DNA of 40,945 nucleotides from Alphaproteobacteria bacterium (GTDB lineage: Bacteria; Pseudomonadota; Alphaproteobacteria; Caulobacterales; Maricaulaceae): assembly GCA_024278915.1 (NCBI GenBank), contig JAJRSG010000082.1, positions 1-40,945 of the forward strand. Direction: 5' to 3'. Under the pieces are notes generated by a model. It saw nothing but the letters and a program-made list of their open reading frames with translations, made no database searches and was not told the origin of the DNA. Made by a program: the position numbers and the translations under genes. This document shows, one piece after another, positions 32,428-39,870 of the stretch; position 1 is the stretch's first letter; every line of letters begins with the position of its first letter.

Positions 32428-33579
32428 ATGGTGCAAAATTCTATTTCGGTTATTCCGGTTAAGGATAAGAAGCAACTCAAACAATTTCTGGCTTTCCCAT
32501 ATGATTTATATCGTGGGGAAGAGAACTGGCGGCCTCCCTTGCGGTTCGAACGGGGTGAACAAATTAACCCAAAGAAAAATCCGGGCCTAGATGGTTTGGA
32601 AATTCAGCATTTTTTAGCTTTACAGGGCGGAAAAGTAGTCGGGAGAGTGAGTGCCATTATTAATGCTTCCCACCTCGAACAATATCGGGATAGCACGGGG
32701 CATTTTGGTTTTTTTGATGTTGAAAGTGATCCGAAAATTGCCGAGGCGTTAATGGCTGTGGTCGAACAATGGCTAAAAGATCGTGGTATGACCCGTGTAC
32801 TGGGGCCGTTCAACCTTGGTATTAATGAAGAGATTGGCATTCTAATTGACGGGTTTGATTCCCCGAATGTGATGTTGATGCCCCATGGCCATAAAGACTA
32901 CCCAACGACTCTGGAAGGCATGGGGTTTCGCAAGGCTAAAGATGTAATCGCTTTTTGGGCAAATATGCACGAAGGTTATCCACGGCCAAAAATTGTAAAT
33001 TTAATGCTGAAACTATTCGAGAAAACTAAAGAGGCCACTCTACGTCCCATGAAATCGGGTAAATTGCTGAGTGAAGTCGAAGTTGCCATTGATATATTTA
33101 ACGACGCTTGGTCTGAAAATTGGGGGTTTATTCCGTTTTCTAAGGCGCAGGTTAAACATATGGCAACGGAATTAAAGCCCATTATGATGAAGGACTTTTT
33201 CTGGTTTTGTGAATATGAGGGGAAGCCTGCCGCATTTATTTTAATGCTGCCGAACCTTAATGAAGCGGCCGAAGGCTTGGACGGAAAATTATTACCATTT
33301 GGCTGGGCCAAGCTTTTATATAGGATTAAAGTCAAAGGGTTAAAGTCTGCTCGCATTCCTTTAATGGGCGTGAGTAAAGAGTTTAGAGGCACCCGCCTTG
33401 GTACGGCAATGGCGGCTGTATTAAGTGAAAAGGCTTTCGAAATGGGCCGTAAACACGGATATACCCATGTCGAAATGTCTTGGATACTTGAAGATAATCA
33501 GAGCATGATCCGGATTATTGAACAAGCAAAGGGCGTGCCATATAAAACTTACCGCATGTATGAAAAACCAATAAAATGA
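32428..33579 (+). CDS. Bacterial ceramide synthase-like GNAT protein
   Basis: A 383-residue GNAT-superfamily protein. The N-terminal domain begins ISVIPVKDKKQLKQFLAFPYDLYRG. The C-terminal GNAT part shows GVSKEFRGTRLGTAMAAVL, the acyl-CoA-pyrophosphate loop region, then a WILEDNQSMIRIIEQ helix. In Caulobacter the ceramide synthase bCerS is a GNAT-fold enzyme of similar size in the same locus. I infer the same function: N-acylation of the sphingoid base. GTG 32422 and ATG 32428 are both possible; the ATG has AAAGAG about 8 nt upstream. It is the first gene of a four-gene operon and overlaps the next start by four bases. Confidence 0.75.
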   Translation: MVQNSISVIPVKDKKQLKQFLAFPYDLYRGEENWRPPLRFERGEQINPKKNPGLDGLEIQHFLALQGGKVVGRVSAIINASHLEQYRDSTGHFGFFDVESDPKIAEALMAVVEQWLKDRGMTRVLGPFNLGINEEIGILIDGFDSPNVMLMPHGHKDYPTTLEGMGFRKAKDVIAFWANMHEGYPRPKIVNLMLKLFEKTKEATLRPMKSGKLLSEVEVAIDIFNDAWSENWGFIPFSKAQVKHMATELKPIMMKDFFWFCEYEGKPAAFILMLPNLNEAAEGLDGKLLPFGWAKLLYRIKVKGLKSARIPLMGVSKEFRGTRLGTAMAAVLSEKAFEMGRKHGYTHVEMSWILEDNQSMIRIIEQAKGVPYKTYRMYEKPIK

Positions 33580-34352
33580 CACCTAAAACCAATGTGTTAA
33601 TTTTGGCTGGACAAAGAAGCAAAGATGGTGAGCCATTGCCAGATGCTTTGTGCACCCATGCTGGCGTGAAGTGGAAAGCTCTTTTGCCGGTCCATGGGAA
33701 GCCCATGACGGCATATGTATTGGATGCTCTAGATCATAGTTCAGGCTTGCAAAAACCTTACTGGGTAAGTGGTCTGGATGTGAATCTTTTGGGAGGGGGG
33801 CTTAATCAAAGCCCTTCTGCGGATGGCCCTGCGAGTAGTGTTGTCGAAGCTGCGCAAGCGGGTTTGCCTTACCCCTTTCTGGTAACAACCTGTGATCACG
33901 CGTTGCTTACACCCGATATGGTGGAAATTTTTTTAAAAGGGGCGCAAGAGAGCGGCGCAGATTTTGCTTTAGGGTTGGCAAGCAAGTCTGTAATTCAGCC
34001 AGCATACCCGGAAACAAAGCGTACTTATTTAAAGTTCAAAGATGATAGCGTGTCTGGTTGTAATTTATTTTATGTGAAAAATGAAAACGGGCTAGAAGCC
34101 ATCAAGTTTTGGCGAGCAGCACAACATGACCGTAAAAAACCAGTAAAATTAGCACGTAGGCTTGGTATCGGCATGTTGTTAAAATACGTGACAGGGCGGT
34201 TAACTTTGGGTGGTGCTTTTGTACATGCTTCGGATAATTTGAAAGTTAATGCCAAGCCCATATTATTGCCCTTCGCCGAAGCTGCTATTGATGTTGATAA
34301 GCCATCGGACTTGATACTTGTCGAAGAAATTTTATCTAAGAGACACGGATGA
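33576..34352 (+). CDS. MobA-like nucleotidyltransferase (NTP transferase family)
   Basis: A 258-residue GT-A-fold nucleotidyltransferase. The N-terminal loop LILAGQRSKDGEPLPDALCTHAGVKWKALLPV fits the pyrophosphorylase pattern, with Lys as a catalytic-loop candidate, and TTCDHALLTPDMV supplies the metal Asp. Sugar- or polyol-phosphate cytidylyl/guanylyltransferases and MobA share this fold. Given the sphingolipid context, a nucleotide-activated headgroup donor is a plausible product, but the sugar or polyol is unknown. It overlaps both neighbours by four bases (ATGA), indicating strict coupling to the ceramide synthase and the phosphatase. Confidence 0.75.
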   Translation: MTPKTNVLILAGQRSKDGEPLPDALCTHAGVKWKALLPVHGKPMTAYVLDALDHSSGLQKPYWVSGLDVNLLGGGLNQSPSADGPASSVVEAAQAGLPYPFLVTTCDHALLTPDMVEIFLKGAQESGADFALGLASKSVIQPAYPETKRTYLKFKDDSVSGCNLFYVKNENGLEAIKFWRAAQHDRKKPVKLARRLGIGMLLKYVTGRLTLGGAFVHASDNLKVNAKPILLPFAEAAIDVDKPSDLILVEEILSKRHG

Positions 34353-35032
34353 TCGTGCCAACGCAAAATATTGCTATTTTTGATCTGGACGAAACCCTCA
34401 CCCAAAAAGGGACATGGGGGCGGTTTGTTGTTTCCAGTATTCGCGGCAAGCCGCTAAAATATATTCCATTTATTGTGCAAACAATATTCTCGCAAATGTT
34501 GTATGTGGTTGGTGTCGGCCCGCGTGAACATGTGAAAGAAGCGATGATGCGCCGTACCTTGTCAGGACGTTCGCGCGTGGAATTGGAGGCTATGGCCGAA
34601 AAATTTGCACAATTTGAGGCCTATGACGGCATGCGATCAAAGGCAAAATCTATGATTGAGAGGCACCGTAAGGCTGGAGACCGTATCATTATTGCAAGCG
34701 CCGCGGTTGATCTTATTGTTGATCCGATTGCTCGGCATTTGGGGGTAGATGAGGTTGTTTGCACAAAAATGGCTTACACGGAAGAGGGAGTGCTGGCCAA
34801 GAAATTGGGCGGACCAAATTGTTACGGGGCAGGAAAATTGACTATGGTCAAGGAATACCTCGCGCAAGATGATCATTATAGGCGTGATGAAGCCCACATC
34901 ACAATGTATTCGGACAGTAAATCCGACCTTGATATATTGCGGTGGGCTGATGTAGGTATTGCGGTGCATCCAAGTCCGCGCCTGCTTAAATATGTAGATC
35001 AATATGGGTTTGAAGTGCAGATGTGGGATTAA
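34349..35032 (+). CDS. HAD-IB family phosphatase
   Basis: A 227-residue HAD hydrolase of the SerB/PgpC-like IB group. Nucleophile Asp12 and acid-base Asp14 lie in FDLDET; the second motif is IASAA near 110, and DSKSDLDIL contributes the Mg-binding acidic pair. The hydrophobic stretch IPFIVQTIFSQMLYVVGVG (about 48-66) resembles the cap or membrane-associated helix of PgpC-type lipid phosphatases. In the cluster it could remove the terminal phosphate from a phospho-headgroup lipid, as PgpC does for phosphatidylglycerophosphate. Start overlaps the preceding stop by four bases. Confidence 0.8.
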   Translation: MIVPTQNIAIFDLDETLTQKGTWGRFVVSSIRGKPLKYIPFIVQTIFSQMLYVVGVGPREHVKEAMMRRTLSGRSRVELEAMAEKFAQFEAYDGMRSKAKSMIERHRKAGDRIIIASAAVDLIVDPIARHLGVDEVVCTKMAYTEEGVLAKKLGGPNCYGAGKLTMVKEYLAQDDHYRRDEAHITMYSDSKSDLDILRWADVGIAVHPSPRLLKYVDQYGFEVQMWD

Positions 35033-35050
35033 GGAAAATAAGAGTTGAAC

Positions 35051-35866
35051 ATGGCAAATATTGAAGAAGTACAAGCGCCGGACCGCCCAAAATCGATATC
35101 AGGTAAGAGGCGCCGGTTTATCAAAACAAATGGTAAAAAAATTCTACGTAAAATAGAACGTGTGCAGACAAAACAATCACTCGTGCCGACAACGCCATTT
35201 GTCTCCAACGAGTATTTTGATTTTTTGCCGCAATTTGAAGAGCATTGGCGCGAAATCGAAAAAGAAGCGCAAGCTGTCTTGAAATTTCGGGACGCCATTC
35301 CCGGATTTGAAGATTTGTCACCAGATCAATACAGGATTGCCAAGGAAAACCAGTGGAAAACATTCGTTTTATATGGTTTTGGCACACGGCTGGAAAAAAA
35401 CACTGCGCTTACCCCAACGACAGCTAAACTGCTGGAAAGTATTCCAAATTTACAAACAGCATGGTTCTCTATTCTCGCTCCTGGTTATCATATTCCGGCG
35501 CATAAGGGGGTGACTAAGGGGATATTGCGTGCGCATTTGGGGCTTATTATTCCGAAGGAATTTGAGAAATGCCGCATTCGAGTCGGAGATGATATTAAGC
35601 CTTGGCAAGAAGGAAAACTTTTTGTTCTTGATGACACTTATGAACACGAGGTTTGGAACGATACGGACGAGGAACGGGTTATCTTATTGTTTGACTTTGA
35701 CCGACCAATGCGGTTTTGGGGACGTTTCTTAAATAGTTTGTCTATGAAGCTTATGAAAAAAACTGCTTTCTATAAAGATCCCAAGAAAAATGTCTCGGAC
35801 GCGGAAGATCGCTTTGAAGCGGCCGTCAAGCAGGCGAATGCCAATTTGGAAGCGATGAGTGATTAG
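35051..35866 (+). CDS. Aspartyl/asparaginyl beta-hydroxylase-type Fe(II)/2OG dioxygenase, LpxO-like
   Basis: A 271-residue dioxygenase of the Asp/Asn beta-hydroxylase family. Iron ligands appear to be His151 (PAHKG) and His199 (YEHEVWN); the middle acidic ligand of common 2OG enzymes is replaced by Gly in HKG, which is the rule in AspH proteins. RVILLFDFDRPM near 215 supplies the 2OG-binding Arg. LpxO, which hydroxylates lipid A acyl chains, belongs here. In the sphingolipid operon, hydroxylation of the ceramide fatty acyl or sphingoid base is a fair inference, as is lipid A. ATG 35051 preferred over TTG 35045. It converges with the repressor gene 3 bp away. Confidence 0.82.
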   Translation: MANIEEVQAPDRPKSISGKRRRFIKTNGKKILRKIERVQTKQSLVPTTPFVSNEYFDFLPQFEEHWREIEKEAQAVLKFRDAIPGFEDLSPDQYRIAKENQWKTFVLYGFGTRLEKNTALTPTTAKLLESIPNLQTAWFSILAPGYHIPAHKGVTKGILRAHLGLIIPKEFEKCRIRVGDDIKPWQEGKLFVLDDTYEHEVWNDTDEERVILLFDFDRPMRFWGRFLNSLSMKLMKKTAFYKDPKKNVSDAEDRFEAAVKQANANLEAMSD

Positions 35867-35869
35867 ACG

Positions 35870-36451
35870 TTAATGGCGCCGAATAGATAATAAGGCTTTG
35901 GCGAGAGGGAGGTTTTCTTTTTCTTTTTTACGTGTCGAAAGTTTATATTGGCGCAAAGTGATATTTTGATCTTCGGCAAATAAGTAATAGCTGTCATCTT
36001 CCATGTCCTTAAAATCAGCATCAAAAATAACGGCTGTCCCGACTGGAAACTCGGAGCCAAATTTAATGTTGTTGATCAAGAGGGCGAAGGGTGAATTTGC
36101 TAATGTAGAAATGGATAGATAATCCTGAACCGCCCCTGCGGAAACCCCGTTGTTGAGTGCATCTTCATAACTTGGCCACGCAAGAATTGGAACGTGTTTA
36201 ATGGGCGTTTCTAAATATTGGCGTGGTATTTGGGTAAAGCCATTTTGATCTTGATCTCCGCTTAGGAGCCAGTGGGCTGAGATTTTAAGGATTCCTGATA
36301 GGCGATTTAAGACGGCCTGTCTTGGAATGTGGGAGCCATTTTCCCAATTGGCCACGGTAGGTTGGCTAACATCAATAATTTTCGCTAATTCCACTTGAGA
36401 TAAGCCTTGTACCAAGCGAGTCGTTTTTATTCTTTTTCCCACAGAGTGCAT
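35870..36451 (-). CDS. XRE-family repressor with non-catalytic S24/LexA-like C-terminal domain
   Basis: A 193-residue regulator. Residues about 8-60 form an XRE helix-turn-helix (LSQVELAKIIDVSQPTVANWE). Residues about 90-185 look like an S24 peptidase/LexA C-terminal domain (PVGTAVIFDADFKDMEDDSYYLFAED). The usual catalytic Ser of GDSM is absent: the aligned segment reads INNIKFGSE, so self-cleavage is unlikely and the domain probably serves for dimerisation or ligand sensing. The ATG at 36451 has GGGGGA upstream; another ATG at 36493 is an alternative. No phage genes are next to it, so it is a chromosomal regulator rather than an evident prophage repressor. Confidence 0.75.
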   Translation of the reverse strand: MHSVGKRIKTTRLVQGLSQVELAKIIDVSQPTVANWENGSHIPRQAVLNRLSGILKISAHWLLSGDQDQNGFTQIPRQYLETPIKHVPILAWPSYEDALNNGVSAGAVQDYLSISTLANSPFALLINNIKFGSEFPVGTAVIFDADFKDMEDDSYYLFAEDQNITLRQYKLSTRKKEKENLPLAKALLSIRRH

Positions 36452-36763
36452 GTCGTGTTCCCCCTTTATTGGATGAATATAAGATAAACGCATATTATAA
36501 ATCTTTGTATTTGCATAGTAAAAAATGATTAGAAGAGGGAATGTTACATAATATATGCGCTTATAGTGTATTAAAATTCAGTTTTTGCTGATTCTGAACC
36601 TATCCTGAACAAAACTTACAATTAGAACCTTACAAAAAATATATAATTAAAACCTATATTAGTACTTGCTCAATTAAAGGTGCCTGCCTATATACAACTT
36701 GTCCGAGGGGATAATTCAAGGCTCGCTCATCAGGGACGAAGAGCGAAATTAAATGAGGTTGTT
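36452..36763. other. Divergent regulatory gap of 312 bp
   Basis: This AT-rich gap separates the XRE repressor from the 66-residue protein gene. I see no supportable gene or RNA hairpin. It holds three loosely related (G/A)AACCT(A/T) elements at about 36596, 36625 and 36650, and CTGAAC at 36594 and 36605. They may be operator half-sites for the repressor, but this is weak. An in-frame extension of the small protein upstream to 36680 lacks an ATG with a ribosome site, so I left it out. Confidence 0.35.
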
Positions 36764-36964
36764 ATGACTGGTGATTATTGTACACGAGAAGGCGCACAGC
36801 GCATTAAAGAGCAAATCGAAGCTTATTGGGCCGAACGTGGCCGTCCGGTTACGATTAATTTGGTGCAAGGGCCGTTTTTGGCTTCTATGCGCTCGGCACG
36901 TACGGATGTACGTTCAAATATGGTCAATGGTGTTCCCGTTGCCAGCACAGAAAACTTTGCATAA
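36764..36964 (+). CDS. Small conserved alphaproteobacterial protein, unknown function
   Basis: A 66-residue protein. The core TREGAQRIKEQIEAYWAERGRPVTINLV and the closing RSNMVNGVP resemble a family of short alphaproteobacterial proteins of unknown role that start with a similar TREGA helix and end with a VRSDMVNGLP-type motif. No membrane segment or signal peptide. The ATG at 36764 is chosen because GAGG lies 5 nt upstream, and because the longer reading from 36680 adds residues with no family resemblance. It converges with gph 3 bp away. Function is not inferable. Confidence 0.75.
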   Translation: MTGDYCTREGAQRIKEQIEAYWAERGRPVTINLVQGPFLASMRSARTDVRSNMVNGVPVASTENFA

Positions 36965-36967
36965 AGT

Positions 36968-37645
36968 TTAGGTCTGTAAAATGAGTTTGAGGGCGGACGG
37001 AAGTTCCCGAAATGATCGGAGAACGGCGTCCGCTCCAAAACTATGAATGGATACGGGGCTATACCCGTAACTCATCAAAACTACCGGTATCTTCGCCGCT
37101 TTAGCCGCGTAAACGTCTGGTCCTGCATCACCGATCATTACTGAAGGGCTTTCGCCTCTATGGCCGATAGCATCATAAATATGGCGGGCAGCAGGCTTGC
37201 AAGCCGACGTATCATCTGAACCTACAATACGGGCAAAGAACTTGGTCAAATCGAGTTCTTCCAAAAGGGGGCGTGCCAAATACCCGGGTTTATTTGTACA
37301 TACGGATAGTTTTGCTCCGCTACGTTTTAAATCTGCAAGAACTTCTCTAACGCCTGGGTAAGGGTGAGATAGTTGAGATAAGTCTTTAGCGTAGAGATCC
37401 AAGAACAAGTCCCTTAATTGGTTGGCCTTGCTTTCCTCAACTTTTGCACCTGCTAGTGTATAGGCTTTCTTGATTAAAGCCATAGAACCATAGCCAATGA
37501 GTTGGCGTGCTTCTTCCAGTTTGACAGGCGCGAGCCCATCAGTTGCTATAACAAGATTTAACACCCGCACCAAGTCTGGGGCGGTATCAATTAATGTTCC
37601 ATCAAGATCAAAGCTCAATGAAACATTATTAAGCCAACCTGCCAT
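36968..37645 (-). CDS. gph: Phosphoglycolate phosphatase (HAD hydrolase)
   Basis: A 225-residue HAD phosphatase that removes phosphate from 2-phosphoglycolate. FDLDGTLIDTAPDL holds nucleophile Asp and acid-base Asp; the second motif is VCTNKP and the third GDAGPDVYAAKAA. The family and the alphaproteobacterial neighbours glmU-rpiA-gor support the name, but other HAD phosphatases cannot be excluded. The ATG at 37645 is preferred to one at 37675, because GGAC lies near it and the protein then begins close to the catalytic strand. It is divergent from glmU. Confidence 0.85.
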   Translation of the reverse strand: MAGWLNNVSLSFDLDGTLIDTAPDLVRVLNLVIATDGLAPVKLEEARQLIGYGSMALIKKAYTLAGAKVEESKANQLRDLFLDLYAKDLSQLSHPYPGVREVLADLKRSGAKLSVCTNKPGYLARPLLEELDLTKFFARIVGSDDTSACKPAARHIYDAIGHRGESPSVMIGDAGPDVYAAKAAKIPVVLMSYGYSPVSIHSFGADAVLRSFRELPSALKLILQT

Positions 37646-37789
37646 AATTTTGTCCGTTTCTTTGCCGAAAAACATGCGTGTGTTTTTGTTTCGTCTCGGT
37701 TAATGTTTGGGGGAACAAGCTCGCCGAATCAAGACCTTTTGAAAAACGCTCGGTATTTAGCAAGTATATTGAATGAGAACGGAAATTTA

Positions 37790-39142
37790 ATGACACACTC
37801 CCATAAACGTGCCGCCGTTATTCTTGCCGCCGGTAAGAGCACACGCATGAAATCTTCTCGCTCGAAAGTGTTGCACCATATTGGTGGGCGCTCACTCCTT
37901 GGCTGGGTGGCGGATTTGGCACGACAGGCCGGTGTTGATAAGATTGTGTGCGTTGTTGGCGAGCAAAATGCGGATGTCCGAACAGAAGCTGAAAAACTGG
38001 GGCTTGAGATTGCGGTGCAAGAGCCACAATTGGGGACTGCTGATGCGGTGTTGGCAGCAAAATCTGCTTTGAGTGAATTTGACGGGCATGTGATTGTTTT
38101 GTGTGCAGATGCGCCTTTAATTAAAAAACAAACCGTGTTGGAAGCTTTCGAGAAGTTGGAAAAGGGTGCTGATGTTGTTGCCGTTGGTTTCGTTCCTAAA
38201 AATCCGGGCGCTTATGGCCGGCTCATAGTTGAAGACAAGAAACTCACTAAAATTGTAGAGGCAAAAGAAGCTACGCCTGAAGAACTGGCGGTTGATTTAT
38301 GTAATTCAGGTATGTTGGCAGCGGCTTGTGAGCATTTGTTTGGTGCCCTTTCCAAAGTTACGAACGATAATACTAAAGGGGAATTTTACCTGACGGATGT
38401 TGTGGGGATTACCAATGAGATGGCTAGGTCTTGCGTTGTTGGCGTCGCGAGTGCAGATGAGGTTTTAGGGGTAAATTCTCGCGCTGATTTGGCCTTGGCC
38501 GAGCAAGCTTTTCAAGAAGGTATGCGCGCGCAAATGTTAGAAAACGGCGTTACTTTACGGGACCCGACCAGTGTTTACTTTTCATGGGATACACAAATTG
38601 AAGCGGATGCTGACATTGGTGCTAATGTTGTTTTCGGTGTCGGGGTTACAGTTGAAAGCGGCTCGGTTATACATCCATTTTGCCATATGGAAGGCGCGCA
38701 CATTGGACCAAACACACAAATTGGCCCATTTGCAAGGTTACGCCCTGGTGCAAATATGGGAGAAGGTTCCAAAGCTGGTAACTTTGTTGAAGTGAAAAAA
38801 TCCAATATTGGAAAAGGAAGCAAAATCAACCATTTGTCATATATTGGCGATGCAGAAATTGCGGCTAGCGTGAATATTGGTGCAGGTACGATTACCTGTA
38901 ATTATGACGGTTATAATAAGCACAAAACTATCATTGGAGAAGGGGCATTTATTGGTACCCACTCCTCTTTGATAGCTCCGGTTACCATTGGTGCAGGCGC
39001 GTATTTGGGTACAGGCGGGGTCATCACAAAAGACGTGCCAAAGGATGCATTAGCTCTTGGGCGCGCACAGCAAGTCAATAAAGAAGGATGGGCCAAACGC
39101 TACCGTGCGGCTCAAGAAAAAAGACAAAAGGACAAGTCATGA
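37790..39142 (+). CDS. glmU: Bifunctional UDP-N-acetylglucosamine pyrophosphorylase / glucosamine-1-phosphate N-acetyltransferase GlmU
   Basis: A 450-residue enzyme of peptidoglycan and LPS precursor synthesis. The N-terminal uridylyltransferase opens LAAGKSTRMKS (from residue 12), and AQLGT-type motif QEPQLGTADAVL and LCADAPLI follow. From about residue 250 the chain is a left-handed beta-helix of hexapeptide repeats (IGPFARLRPGANMGEG, VNIGAGTITCNYDGYNKHKT) for acetyl transfer. The ATG at 37790 is chosen because the length then equals the family norm and GGAA precedes it; an upstream ATG at 37703 would add 29 residues. It overlaps rpiA by four bases. Confidence 0.96.
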   Translation: MTHSHKRAAVILAAGKSTRMKSSRSKVLHHIGGRSLLGWVADLARQAGVDKIVCVVGEQNADVRTEAEKLGLEIAVQEPQLGTADAVLAAKSALSEFDGHVIVLCADAPLIKKQTVLEAFEKLEKGADVVAVGFVPKNPGAYGRLIVEDKKLTKIVEAKEATPEELAVDLCNSGMLAAACEHLFGALSKVTNDNTKGEFYLTDVVGITNEMARSCVVGVASADEVLGVNSRADLALAEQAFQEGMRAQMLENGVTLRDPTSVYFSWDTQIEADADIGANVVFGVGVTVESGSVIHPFCHMEGAHIGPNTQIGPFARLRPGANMGEGSKAGNFVEVKKSNIGKGSKINHLSYIGDAEIAASVNIGAGTITCNYDGYNKHKTIIGEGAFIGTHSSLIAPVTIGAGAYLGTGGVITKDVPKDALALGRAQQVNKEGWAKRYRAAQEKRQKDKS

Positions 39143-39870
39143 GCAAAGCAAAAATGAACGCAGCTATTGCGGCGTTAGACATGGTTGAGGACGGCATGGT
39201 GCTTGGACTTGGTTCAGGGTCAACAGCAGAAATTTTTATCGAGTTGCTAGGGGATAAAATTAGCCAAGGATTCAAAGTACAAGGCGTGCCAACCTCAAAA
39301 GCAACGGCGGTATGTGCCAAAAAGTTCAAAGTTCCTCTCCTTGACCCTGATAAAGTCGAACGTATTCACCTAACCATAGACGGGGCGGATGAAGTGGATG
39401 AAAACTTTCAAATGATTAAAGGTGGCGGTGCGTGTTTGCTTCGTGAGAAAATTATCGCAGATGCGTCCGAGCATATGGCTGTGATCGTGGATAACTCAAA
39501 AATTGTAAAAACTTTGGGGGCGTTTCCTCTTCCTGTTGAGGTAGACCCATTTGCAATGGCTCTTACTGCTGAGCGTATTTATACCGCCCTGATCCAATCA
39601 GGGTGCGAAACAGCTTCAACGACCTTGCGTCAAAAGAAAGTTACGACCAGTAAGTCTGGAAAGAAAAGCCCTGCAGGCCCTCTTTTAACCGATGGAAATA
39701 ATTATATCCTTGATTGCGCCTGCACAGCTATTCCTGATCCGCAACTCACGGCAAGTTTACTGGCTTCTTTGCCAGGTGTGATGGAACATGGCTTGTTTAT
39801 TAATCTTGCCGATACCTTGATTGTTGGCGAAGAAGATATGGCAAAAGTGATGGAGATCGTCCGTGAGTAA
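39139..39870 (+). CDS. rpiA: Ribose-5-phosphate isomerase A
   Basis: A 243-residue enzyme interconverting ribose-5-phosphate and ribulose-5-phosphate. Conserved motifs: GLGSGSTAEIF (phosphate loop), DGADEVDENFQMIKGGGACLLREKI with the catalytic acidic and Lys residues, and KTLGAFPLPVEVDPF. A slightly longer insert TSKSGKKSPAGPLLTDGNNYILDC sits near residue 180, within normal variation. The ATG overlaps the glmU stop by four bases, and the 3' end overlaps the gor start by eight bases, so the three genes are translationally coupled. The order glmU-rpiA-gor is common in this class. Confidence 0.96.
   Translation: MSKAKMNAAIAALDMVEDGMVLGLGSGSTAEIFIELLGDKISQGFKVQGVPTSKATAVCAKKFKVPLLDPDKVERIHLTIDGADEVDENFQMIKGGGACLLREKIIADASEHMAVIVDNSKIVKTLGAFPLPVEVDPFAMALTAERIYTALIQSGCETASTTLRQKKVTTSKSGKKSPAGPLLTDGNNYILDCACTAIPDPQLTASLLASLPGVMEHGLFINLADTLIVGEEDMAKVMEIVRE

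Noticed and set aside
35870-36964. Prophage remnant suggested by the XRE/S24-like repressor
   Set aside because: Both flanks are ordinary chromosomal genes (dioxygenase, small conserved protein, gph) and no phage structural or integrase gene is present.
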